Assembly: GCA_009778835.1 (NCBI GenBank)
Contig: WRFK01000021.1
Coordinates: forward strand, 1-12,745
Reading direction: 5' to 3'
Source: Spirochaetaceae bacterium
GTDB taxonomy: Bacteria; Spirochaetota; Spirochaetia; CADAEX01
DNA length: 12,745 nucleotides
Part shown: piece after piece, positions 1 through 5,625 of the stretch
Layout: every line of letters starts with the position of its first letter
Numbering within the stretch: the stretch's first letter is position 1
Program-made: the position numbers and the translations under genes
Notes under the pieces: generated by a model
The model's input: the letters and a program-made list of their open reading frames with translations, nothing else
Databases searched by the model: none
What the model was told of the DNA's origin: nothing

Positions 1-189
1 TCCCTTTTTAAGGCTTTTCAGAACAAAAAAATTTATAATAATGATCTTATGGATAAGGGAAATGGAAATCCATATTGGGATGAAGGGACTGCATATCCGG
101 ACAGAATATTATCTGACCTTATAAATATTATCCATCAGGACCGCGTTGCTGCTGATAATGATAGATATTACTTCAGGCATCTCGAATAA
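1..189 (+). CDS. Periplasmic substrate-binding protein of a cobalamin/iron-complex type ABC transporter, C-terminal fragment
   Basis: Frame 1 is open from the window edge to a TAA at 187-189, giving the last 62 residues of a protein. The tail holds NPYWDEG, then YPDRILSDLINIIH and a closing YYFRHLE. This matches the usual end of BtuF/FepB-type binding proteins, where a 'hPd.vLaDl.kI.HPe' helix is followed by 'YYr.L' at the C-terminus. Such proteins capture a metal chelate or corrinoid in the periplasm and deliver it to a FecCD-type permease. The partner-type ATPase and permease genes lie next door but on the opposite strand and converge on it, which is unusual because the three are normally co-transcribed. 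The N-terminus is outside the window, so signal peptide and ligand class cannot be judged. Confidence 0.72.
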   Translation, partial: SLFKAFQNKKIYNNDLMDKGNGNPYWDEGTAYPDRILSDLINIIHQDRVAADNDRYYFRHLE

Positions 190-217
190 GTGATATTATA
201 CACTATGATAATGTAGA

Positions 218-296
218 GTAGCCGAAGGTCGAGCTGATCTCGCTAAGTCCTCGCAGAGACGCTGCGGAGACGCTTGACATCTCAACCTTCGGCTAC
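218..296. repeat. GC-rich imperfect palindrome between convergent genes
   Basis: Perfect 12-bp outer arms, GTAGCCGAAGGT at 218-229 and ACCTTCGGCTAC at 285-296, enclose further pairing: GAG/CTC, AAG/CTT, and an inner stem at 250-256 against 262-269 around AGACG. The 79 nt are clearly GC-rich while both flanks are AT-rich. The element sits between the stop of the binding-protein gene (189) and the stop of the ATPase gene (338), where a long hairpin could end transcription from both sides. There is no clean U-tract on either strand, so it may instead be a dispersed REP-like element. It contains no gene. Confidence 0.7.
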
Positions 297-337
297 AATC
301 CATTTGTAATAAAAAACATATTTGTGTGATATCTTCT

Positions 338-1129
338 TCAAGAAAGTGTGATTTTAAAAATATTTTCTATAACTTTACAAAGCTTTTCCGGTGTTCCCGC
401 ATGAATATTTCCATCTCTGTCAATGATCCACAATTCATTGGAGTAATTAAGCGCAAAATCAATATCATGAGTTGTAATCATAATTGTTTTATTTTTTGAA
501 ATATCTGCAATAAGTTTTGATAACTCAATTTTAGACGGAAGATCAAGAAATGCAGATGGTTCATCAAAAAAAATAAGAGAAGTATTTTGTGCAAGAGCTC
601 TGGCGATCATGACTTTCTGTTTTTCCCCATCGCTTAATGTTTTAAAAATTCTATTTGAAAGATATTCTATACCTATTTCCGCAAGAGCTTTTTCAGTTTC
701 AATATAATCCTGTTCTGTAAATTTTCCTTTCCAGCCTATATACGGGAACCTTCCCAAAGATATGATCTCAAAAACAGTAAGCATCCCTGTTTCCGGAGAT
801 TTAGATAGCACTACAGACCTTGCTTTTGCAAATGCAACAGCATCCATTTTTTCTGAATTCAATGCCCCGGTTAACGAGCAAGGGTCGTGCATGGGCGTCC
901 CTGTGCATGTATTTAATGAATAAAAAATATTTCCGGAAAGAGGTTTTATAATTCCTGATATTGTTTTAAGCAAAGTTGTTTTTCCGCTTCCATTGGGTCC
1001 TATTATTGTAGTTATTGAATTTCTATTTACTGAAAAAGAGAAATCATTTGTGACTTTTTTTATGGATTTATTATTTTTATATCCTGTTACAATATTTTTT
1101 GCTTCAAGAATTATCTGTTTATCTGTCAT
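338..1129 (-). CDS. ABC transporter ATP-binding protein, FecE/BtuD type
   Basis: This 263-residue cytoplasmic ATPase would power a FecCD/BtuC-type importer. Walker A is GPNGSGKTT (44-52), the Q-loop region follows around 105-120, the signature is LSDGEKQKV (165-173, a variant of LSGGQ), Walker B is LIFFDEP (185-191) and the switch histidine is H221 in TTHD. The ATG at 1129 has AAGGAT just upstream and overlaps the permease gene's end by 11 bp, implying one transcript with translational coupling. Residues 74-91 look like an 18-residue in-frame insertion between the 'SGNIF' strand and the 'AFAKAR' helix; without it the spacing matches the family. The insert is Cys/Pro/Gly-rich and its DNA is GC-rich. 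Cobalamin specificity is inferred only from the nearby riboswitch-controlled receptor; haem or siderophore remain possible. Confidence 0.9.
   Translation of the reverse strand: MTDKQIILEAKNIVTGYKNNKSIKKVTNDFSFSVNRNSITTIIGPNGSGKTTLLKTISGIIKPLSGNIFYSLNTCTGTPMHDPCSLTGALNSEKMDAVAFAKARSVVLSKSPETGMLTVFEIISLGRFPYIGWKGKFTEQDYIETEKALAEIGIEYLSNRIFKTLSDGEKQKVMIARALAQNTSLIFFDEPSAFLDLPSKIELSKLIADISKNKTIMITTHDIDFALNYSNELWIIDRDGNIHAGTPEKLCKVIENIFKITLS
857..918 (-). repeat. In-frame 54-nt palindromic insertion within the ATPase gene, with flanking near-repeats
   Basis: On the minus strand, CATTAAAT (plus 911-918) and CATTGAAT (plus 857-864) are 54 nt apart, exactly 18 codons, and encode (S)LN and (A)LN. The DNA between is GC-rich in an AT-rich gene and contains a hairpin at plus 889-906 (GCAtGGG, loop CGT, CCCtgTGC). 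Removing one repeat unit restores the normal spacing of the ABC ATPase fold. The pattern resembles palindromic elements that insert in-frame into coding sequence, as known in Rickettsia. The insertion reading is inference. Confidence 0.55.
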
Positions 1130-2126
1130 AATATCCTTTTAAAAGTACCTTTATTACTATTGGCGTTCCTATTATTGCAGTTACTGAATTCAATGGAAGA
1201 GTTATCCCATGTCCCGGAAGTGTTGAGATTATATCTGCAGCAAGTGCAAGTATTGCCCCGGAGAAGAAAGTTCCAGGTATTAAAATATTGTGCTTCTCTG
1301 TTTTAAGAAAAAATCTGCAAAAATGGGGAGCTGCAATTCCTATAAAAGCAACAGGTCCGCAAAGAGAAGTTACTGCTCCTGTTAATATGGAAGTTATTAT
1401 TATAACTGAATACCTAAAACGTTTGAGATTTAAGCCCATGCTTGAGGCATAATCATCTCCCAAAAGATAAAGATCACAATGTTTTGAAATAACAAAAGAA
1501 GCTATAAAAGAAGAAATAACTACAAAAAGAAGAAAAAAGAGTGTATCAGGAGAGATATTTTTAAAACTTCCGGCAGTCCAGTTTATAAAAGATCTTATTG
1601 CCTGATTTGAAGAAAACCTTATCATTATTCCTGTAACAGAGCTTATAAAATAGCCTGCAAGTAAACCTGCGATAAGAGTAAGCGTTATATTTCCCGATTT
1701 TTTAACAAGCATAACAAGGAACAGTGTTACTGTAACTGCTCCTGCTACAGCAGCCGCTGCTGTGGATATTATTCCAGCTATGCCTAAAAAAGGGATAACT
1801 AAAATTACAACTGCTGCCCCAAAACCTGCGCCAGATGCAATTCCCAGAATATCAGGACCAGCAAGAGGGTTTCTGAAAAATGTTTGAAGCAAAAGTCCTG
1901 AAAGAGCAAGAGCCCCTCCACCAAGAAAAGCAGAAAGAGCTCTGGGTAATCTTATTTCAAAAATTATTGTTTTCCATATTTTGCTTCCAACATTATCTGT
2001 AGAGTGTAATATGCTTTCGCTTAAAAATGGGATCCCCGCAGAACCTGAAAGTAAATTCAATACAAAGAGAACAAAAGAGAGTATAACAAGAAAAAGAAAT
2101 CCGCTATATTGTTGTTTTTTATTCAC
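1119..2126 (-). CDS. FecCD/BtuC-family ABC transporter permease
   Basis: This polytopic inner-membrane permease forms the channel of a cobalamin/iron-chelate importer. Seen in order: a first hydrophobic segment (FLFLVILSFVLFVL), the family motif RLPRALSAFLGGGALALSG followed by LLLQ, then RNPLAGPDILGIASGAGFG, further membrane helices, GPVAFIGIAAPHFCR, and the closing LPLNSVTAIIGTPIVIKVLL. I chose the GTG at 2126 (335 residues) because it gives the family's usual short cytoplasmic start (VNKKQQ). In-frame alternatives are ATG 2144, ATG 2153 and TTG 2186, and none of the four has a clear ribosome binding site. The ATPase gene starts inside its end (11-bp overlap). No cobalamin riboswitch precedes this gene, although one controls the nearby receptor; the repeat-rich ORF6N segment lies in the gap. 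Confidence 0.88.
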   Translation of the reverse strand: MNKKQQYSGFLFLVILSFVLFVLNLLSGSAGIPFLSESILHSTDNVGSKIWKTIIFEIRLPRALSAFLGGGALALSGLLLQTFFRNPLAGPDILGIASGAGFGAAVVILVIPFLGIAGIISTAAAAVAGAVTVTLFLVMLVKKSGNITLTLIAGLLAGYFISSVTGIMIRFSSNQAIRSFINWTAGSFKNISPDTLFFLLFVVISSFIASFVISKHCDLYLLGDDYASSMGLNLKRFRYSVIIITSILTGAVTSLCGPVAFIGIAAPHFCRFFLKTEKHNILIPGTFFSGAILALAADIISTLPGHGITLPLNSVTAIIGTPIVIKVLLKGYYDR

Positions 2127-2133
2127 TTTAATT

Positions 2134-2162
2134 ATTACATACATACCAAGCATTAGAGTCAA
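2134..2162 (-). promoter_or_regulatory. Possible sigma70-type promoter of the permease-ATPase operon
   Basis: Minus strand TTGACT (2162-2157), 17 nt, then TGTAAT (2139-2134). Transcription would begin about 7 nt later, at or just before the GTG at 2126, making a leaderless or near-leaderless message. That fits the missing ribosome binding site, but AT-rich DNA gives such matches by chance. Confidence 0.3.
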
Positions 2163-2218
2163 GTATAGAATATCACAACAGCTCAAGAAACCAAAAGGTA
2201 GATTGACGCTGATTTTAA

Positions 2219-2302
2219 GCGATTATTTTTATTAAGGCTGTCTGGGGCAATAACAGGTTTGTTGCCGTAGGTGCGGATGGCAAAATGGCAGTTTCAGAGT
2301 AA
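2219..2302 (+). pseudogene. 3' remnant of a 'WGN-RFVAVG-GKMA' repeat protein
   Basis: After a TAA at 2216 the frame reads through AVWGNNRFVAVGADGKMAVS to a TAA at 2300-2302. That string has the look of one blade of repetitive beta-propeller-like surface proteins (W-GN-RFVAVG-x-GK-AYS). No start codon or ribosome binding site precedes it, and the frame is closed upstream, so only the last repeat of a lost gene appears to survive. The family assignment is from memory of the motif. Confidence 0.45.
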
Positions 2303-2317
2303 AACCTGCAAAAAATA

Positions 2318-2347
2318 AGCATTAATCTGCAAACTTTTGTTCGTGTG
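2318..2347 (+). repeat. Imperfect direct repeat, copy 1
   Basis: These 30 nt match 3117-3146 at 26 positions, in the same orientation, with the shared core AACTTTTGTTC. The two copies flank the ORF6N gene. Similarity resumes after the palindrome (TTAATAAAATCT here, TTATAAAAATCT in copy 2), so copy 1 looks like copy 2 with a palindrome added. A short related string (minus strand AAAATCAGCG) lies at about 2207-2216. Confidence 0.55.
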
Positions 2348-2386
2348 TTTATTAAGGTGGTCGCAATTTGCGACCACCTTAATAAA
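2348..2386. repeat. Perfect 39-nt palindrome downstream of the ORF6N gene
   Basis: The 19-nt left arm (2348-2366, core AAGGTGGTCGCAA) and right arm (2368-2386, core TTGCGACCACCTT) are exact complements around a single T at 2367. It lies 20 nt past the ORF6N stop codon. Its 27-nt core matches the palindrome inside the ORF6N gene except for two symmetrical changes. It could be a terminator stem, a dimer-binding operator or a small mobile repeat; no U-tract follows on the gene's own strand. Confidence 0.85.
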
Positions 2387-2399
2387 ATCTTCTTTTTGT

Positions 2400-2429
2400 G
2401 CTTCCGTTATTTCTTATTTGGGCGGAAGC
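2400..2429 (-). terminator. Hairpin spanning the ORF6N stop codon
   Basis: GCTTCCG (2400-2406) and CGGAAGC (2423-2429) are exact complements with a 16-nt loop containing the end of the ORF6N gene and its stop codon. The downstream minus-strand sequence is A-rich, not U-rich, so a rho-independent role is weakly supported. With the palindrome at 2348-2386 it forms a double-hairpin 3' end. Confidence 0.3.
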
Positions 2430-2934
2430 CTATTATTTTTGACTCCTTTGGTTTTTCTATCAAATTGTTCAGGGCAATAATGATGTCATTTATCCGTTTA
2501 TCATTTTTTTCTATGTAAAGCATAAGGAGCTTTCGCAGATCTCCTATTTGTTCATATAAAGTATCATTGGAAAACACATAATTACGTAATTGAATAAATG
2601 CCCTCATTATTTGAATGTTGACATCAATTGCTTTTTGGCTATTCAATACTGCTGCTAACATTGTTACACCCTGCTCAGTAAAGGCGAAGGGTAACGTAGG
2701 TCTAAATTTTTGCTTCTGAAGGTGGTCACAATTTGTGACCACCTTAGCAAATTCGTCTTTTGTTAATCTGAACATAAAGTCATCAGGGAATCGTTTTATG
2801 TTTCTTTTTACAGCTTCATTTAGCCGTTTTACTTCTACTGCATAAAGATTTGCTAAATCACTGTCCAACATGACTTTATGCCCGCGAATTTCGTAAATCA
2901 AATCCTGGATAGGTATTACTTTGTTTTCGCCCAT
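2407..2934 (-). CDS. ORF6N-domain (KilA-N-related) DNA-binding protein
   Basis: The protein is 175 residues from the ATG at 2934, which sits 8 nt after GGAGG; a longer TTG start at 2949 would place that site inside the gene. The N-terminus (IPIQDLIYEIRGHKVMLDSD, then LANLYAVEVKRLNEAVKRN) and RFPDDFMFRLTKDEF followed by LPFAFTEQGVTMLAAVLNS are diagnostic of the ORF6N domain, found in phage and mobile-element proteins and thought to bind DNA. The C-terminal part (about 100-160) is helical, with LRKLLMLYIEKNDKRIN, typical of this family's coiled-coil tail. The stretch coding for KVVTNCDHL is itself a perfect DNA palindrome at 2719-2745, and a sister palindrome lies just beyond the stop. It sits alone between two transport operons, flanked by direct repeats, which suggests acquisition. 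The target is unknown; self-regulation through the palindromes is a guess. Confidence 0.87.
   Translation of the reverse strand: MGENKVIPIQDLIYEIRGHKVMLDSDLANLYAVEVKRLNEAVKRNIKRFPDDFMFRLTKDEFAKVVTNCDHLQKQKFRPTLPFAFTEQGVTMLAAVLNSQKAIDVNIQIMRAFIQLRNYVFSNDTLYEQIGDLRKLLMLYIEKNDKRINDIIIALNNLIEKPKESKIIGFRPNKK
2719..2745. repeat. Perfect 27-nt palindrome inside the ORF6N gene
   Basis: AAGGTGGTCACAA (2719-2731), T, TTGTGACCACCTT (2733-2745). It has 13-bp perfect arms and the same core as the palindrome at 2348-2386. G/C at one mirror pair there is A/T here, so both copies stay perfectly symmetrical. It encodes KVVTNCDHL in the protein. Confidence 0.85.
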
Positions 2935-3055
2935 ACTTTCTGCCTCCAAACATTGATTTCCCCTGCTTGAGATGCCAAATTAACATCTTAAAAAATTCCA
3001 GAAATCGAAAAGCAACACCTATATACTGCGCAAAGATGATTAACGCTTCAAAATT

Positions 3056-3071
3056 TATGACAAATGTCATA
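3056..3071. promoter_or_regulatory. Operator-like dyad TATGACA-AA-TGTCATA
   Basis: Seven-bp perfect arms with a 2-nt centre, in the roughly 300-bp gap (2935-3233) between the ORF6N gene and the riboswitch. Its size suits a dimeric repressor acting on the ORF6N gene (start 122 nt away) or the receptor promoter (about 130 nt away). Otherwise this gap holds only the repeat at 3117-3146 and the receptor promoter; I see no gene in it. Confidence 0.3.
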
Positions 3072-3116
3072 TTTATTTTACCATAAATTTGAGTAATCCA
3101 TTGGAATCTGCAAATC

Positions 3117-3146
3117 AGCGTTATTCTGCGAACTTTTGTTCATGTG
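3117..3146 (+). repeat. Imperfect direct repeat, copy 2
   Basis: Matches copy 1 (2318-2347) at 26 of 30 positions. It is followed by GCTCG and then TTATAAAAATCT, where copy 1 has the 39-nt palindrome and then TTAATAAAATCT. Confidence 0.55.
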
Positions 3147-3198
3147 GCTCGTTATAAAAATCTCTTTGTGATGCCCTTTGTTTTTATCGTGTGAAGAC

Positions 3199-3227
3199 TT
3201 GAACATTTGTAAAAAAAATAATAAACT
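3199..3227 (+). promoter_or_regulatory. Putative promoter of the riboswitch-receptor-tonB transcript
   Basis: TTGAAC (3199-3204), a 17-nt A-rich spacer and TAAACT (3222-3227). The predicted start near 3234 coincides with the first base of the riboswitch P1 stem, which supports the assignment although each box matches consensus at only four positions. Confidence 0.45.
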
Positions 3228-3233
3228 TTCTCT

Positions 3234-3450
3234 GCTGGATTTTATGGAAGAGAGGTGAAATTCCTCCGCAGTCCCGCTGCTGTAATTGGCCACAAGCCTT
3301 TTATGCCAATACATAACCATGTTTTGGCAGCCACTGAAATTGATCAGTAACTGCAGTTTTTCAAAATTGTATGTTCTGTTTCGGGAAGGAAAAGGTACGG
3401 CGGTATAATTCGATTATACCAGAGCCATAAGTCAGAATACTTAAACCAGT
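3234..3450 (+). promoter_or_regulatory. Cobalamin riboswitch (AdoCbl-type aptamer)
   Basis: The conserved blocks appear in order: GGTGAAATTCC (3254-3264), GCAGTCCCGCTGCTGTAA (3268-3285), a TTGGC/GCCAA stem (3286-3290 with 3305-3309), GCCACTG (3330-3336), CGGGAAGG (3382-3389), a perfect 8-bp hairpin at 3402-3420 (GGTATAAT, loop TCG, ATTATACC), and the B12 box AAGTCAGAATACTT (3429-3442). CTGG at 3235-3238 pairs with CCAG at 3446-3449 to close P1. The element senses a cobalamin and represses the downstream receptor gene when the vitamin is plentiful. Its presence is the main evidence that the receptor, and by extension the locus, handles cobalamin. Confidence 0.93.
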
Positions 3451-3537
3451 TATTTTTTATTCAAACTTCGAGGATTGAGTTGGAATAGGCCATCAGTTTT
3501 TCTGTCCAAAAGAATTACAGTAAAGGCTTATCTCTGG

Positions 3538-3561
3538 CTTCTTTTTCGAAAGAAAAAGGAG
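3538..3561 (+). promoter_or_regulatory. Ribosome-binding-site sequestering hairpin (riboswitch expression platform)
   Basis: CTTCTTTTTC (3538-3547), loop GAAA, GAAAAAGGAG (3552-3561): a 10-bp stem with one G-U pair capped by a GNRA tetraloop. The 3' arm contains the AAGGAG ribosome binding site, 6 nt before the btuB ATG at 3568. No terminator T-run follows the aptamer, so control is probably at translation initiation. Confidence 0.8.
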
Positions 3562-3567
3562 TTTATT

Positions 3568-5625
3568 ATGAAAATTTTTCTTGCAGTTTTATTGTGTCTG
3601 CTTGTGGCTGCAGCAGGCTGGAGTGAGGATGTTGCAAAACCCACAGAAGAATCCGGCAGCGCAAGCAGCGATTCACAGCCAGCCGCAGATCTAACCAAAG
3701 AAGCAGATATTACAGTTTCTGTTACAGCAACACGCGCGCCTCAAGTCACTGATCAGATTCCTGCTTCTATTACAACCATAACATCAGAGCAGCTTGAACA
3801 TAAAACCATTACCGAAGCGCTTTCCATGTATGCAGGGATAGATTTGAGGTCGTTTAACGGATCATCAGTTTCTTCGCAACCTTCGGCAAGAGGTTTTACA
3901 GAAGGGGGGCAGGGGAGAGTCCTTATTCTTTTTGATGGAATAAAATTAAACAATCCCGATATGTCCGGAATTGACTGGCTTGCAATCCCGGGCGCAGGAT
4001 CCGGAGGGATAGAAAAAATAGAAGTTGTAAAAGGCGGTGCAAGTTCTTTATACGGAGATTATGCTGTTGCATCTGTAATAAATATTATTCCTGTAAAACC
4101 AAAAGAGGGTGTTTCACTAAATGTTGCAGCAGAAGGCGGAAGCAATTCTTATCTTGAAAAAAAAATAATTGCATCTGCAGGGAGCGATGTGTTATCGATT
4201 TCTGTATCTGCTATAGATAGCAAAACTGATGGGTACAGAGATAGAACAGGCACAGAGAATACAAATTTCAGTGCAAATATTTCAACATCATTTGCAGAAA
4301 AAGGGTCTGCTTCTCTTTTTCTTTCATCTGGGAAACAAATGTATGAATTGCCCGGAGGACTTTTGGAAAATGAATTTAAAGATGACCCAAAACAGCTAAC
4401 TAGTGAGTATGATACCGGTAACGATAAAACAGAGATAGGCTCTTTATTTGTTCAAGGGCAAAGCAAATGGGAGTTTACGGAAAATCATAGTCTCTCCCTA
4501 ACAGCAGGATATAATTCAAAAGATACAAGTACAGATGTGACATTCTACGATAGAGAGTACAAATATACCTGGAGAACTTTCACAGATACCATTATTGATT
4601 CAGTGACAGCAGGATTATCTTTTACAGGAGAATTCCCTTTGCTTTTTAGAGGAGTTACAATAACAACAGGTGCTGATTTTATAAGAGATGATCTGAATAT
4701 AAAAAGATACGATGATGCAAACCGTGAAAATAAAAATTACAGCGGTGAAATTACTAAAACAAATTATGCATTTTTCTCAAGAGGAGAATTGCCTGTTACA
4801 GAGAAACTTTTCTTTTCTCTATCAGGAAGATATGATTATGCTTTGTATAGCGGTGATCTTGATACTGTAAATGACGATAAAAATTATTCGGTATTTAGTT
4901 ATGGGACCGGGCTTAATTTTATGTTTACGGATAACGGTAAAGTATATGCGCGATATGACAGGGTTTTCAGATTCCCTTTTCTGGAAGAATTAATAAGTTA
5001 TTATGGGTATAGTAGTGATGGTTTTACTAAAGATTTAAATCCGGAATGCGGACACTCATTTGATCTGGGATCTGAATATAGATTCGGAAAGCTTGCTGTT
5101 TTAGGGGTAAACTTGTTTCTGCTTCTGATGGATGATGAAATCTCATGGAATAATGCAACTCGTCAGAATGAAAATATTGATAAAACAATGCGCTATGGAG
5201 TAGAGTCTTTTGCTTCTTTTTTCCCTGTGAAATATTTTTCTTTAACAGGAACTTATAACTTTACAATTGCAGAATTCCGGGATGGAGACAACAAAGGGAA
5301 TCAGATTCCTCTTGTTCCTGTTCACAGATTTGCGATTATCCCTGAATTTTCGCTTTTTAATATGTTTAAATTATATAGCGAAATAAGCTACTCTGCTTCT
5401 TTTTATGAAGGGGGAGATGAATCAAATGCTCTGGATAAAATTGATGGATATTTTTTATGCAATATAGGAGCAAGCGTAAAAATACCTGTAAGCAAAAGTT
5501 TTATTACTGTTTATGGGAAAGTAAAGAATATTACTGATAAAAAATATGCCCAACTTGTATATTATAATCTTTATTATCCAGGCAGCGGACGAGAGGTGTT
5601 ATTAGGTGCATCATATTCTTACTAG
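3568..5625 (+). CDS. btuB: TonB-dependent outer membrane receptor, BtuB-like (vitamin B12)
   Basis: This 685-residue outer-membrane beta-barrel would import cobalamin using energy from TonB. The ATG at 3568 has AAGGAG 6 nt upstream and starts a signal peptide (MKIFLAVLLCLLVAAAGWSE); an upstream in-frame TTG at 3475 lies in the riboswitch platform and is rejected. A TonB-box-like DITVSVTATR is at 47-56. The plug domain follows (about 60-180) with ITEALSMYAGIDLRS, ARGF, RVLILFDGIKLNNP and IEKIEVVKGGASSLYGDYA. The rest is alternating barrel strands ending in GREVLLGASYSY, with the terminal aromatic residue needed for barrel insertion. Cobalamin specificity comes from the riboswitch; the barrel sequence alone would not exclude another chelate. 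The tonB gene overlaps its 3' end by 20 bp. Confidence 0.9.
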   Translation: MKIFLAVLLCLLVAAAGWSEDVAKPTEESGSASSDSQPAADLTKEADITVSVTATRAPQVTDQIPASITTITSEQLEHKTITEALSMYAGIDLRSFNGSSVSSQPSARGFTEGGQGRVLILFDGIKLNNPDMSGIDWLAIPGAGSGGIEKIEVVKGGASSLYGDYAVASVINIIPVKPKEGVSLNVAAEGGSNSYLEKKIIASAGSDVLSISVSAIDSKTDGYRDRTGTENTNFSANISTSFAEKGSASLFLSSGKQMYELPGGLLENEFKDDPKQLTSEYDTGNDKTEIGSLFVQGQSKWEFTENHSLSLTAGYNSKDTSTDVTFYDREYKYTWRTFTDTIIDSVTAGLSFTGEFPLLFRGVTITTGADFIRDDLNIKRYDDANRENKNYSGEITKTNYAFFSRGELPVTEKLFFSLSGRYDYALYSGDLDTVNDDKNYSVFSYGTGLNFMFTDNGKVYARYDRVFRFPFLEELISYYGYSSDGFTKDLNPECGHSFDLGSEYRFGKLAVLGVNLFLLLMDDEISWNNATRQNENIDKTMRYGVESFASFFPVKYFSLTGTYNFTIAEFRDGDNKGNQIPLVPVHRFAIIPEFSLFNMFKLYSEISYSASFYEGGDESNALDKIDGYFLCNIGASVKIPVSKSFITVYGKVKNITDKKYAQLVYYNLYYPGSGREVLLGASYSY

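Noticed and set aside
1981..2235. Plus-strand open frame over the start of the permease gene
   Set aside because: Antisense to the conserved FecCD N-terminal region, with no ribosome binding site and no recognisable motif.
2155..2235. Search for a second cobalamin riboswitch before the permease gene
   Set aside because: None of the conserved aptamer blocks is found on the minus strand upstream of the permease gene up to the repeat-rich segment.
2876..3070. Minus-strand 64-codon frame overlapping the ORF6N start
   Set aside because: It overlaps the supported ORF6N gene in another frame, has no ribosome binding site, and is AT-driven hydrophobic sequence.
3078..3320. Minus-strand 80-codon frame across the riboswitch
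   Set aside because: It runs antisense through the conserved cobalamin aptamer, which explains the sequence better.
3475..3567. In-frame TTG start extending btuB by 31 residues
   Set aside because: It lies in the riboswitch expression platform, has no ribosome binding site, and would bury the signal peptide; ATG 3568 has AAGGAG at the right distance.
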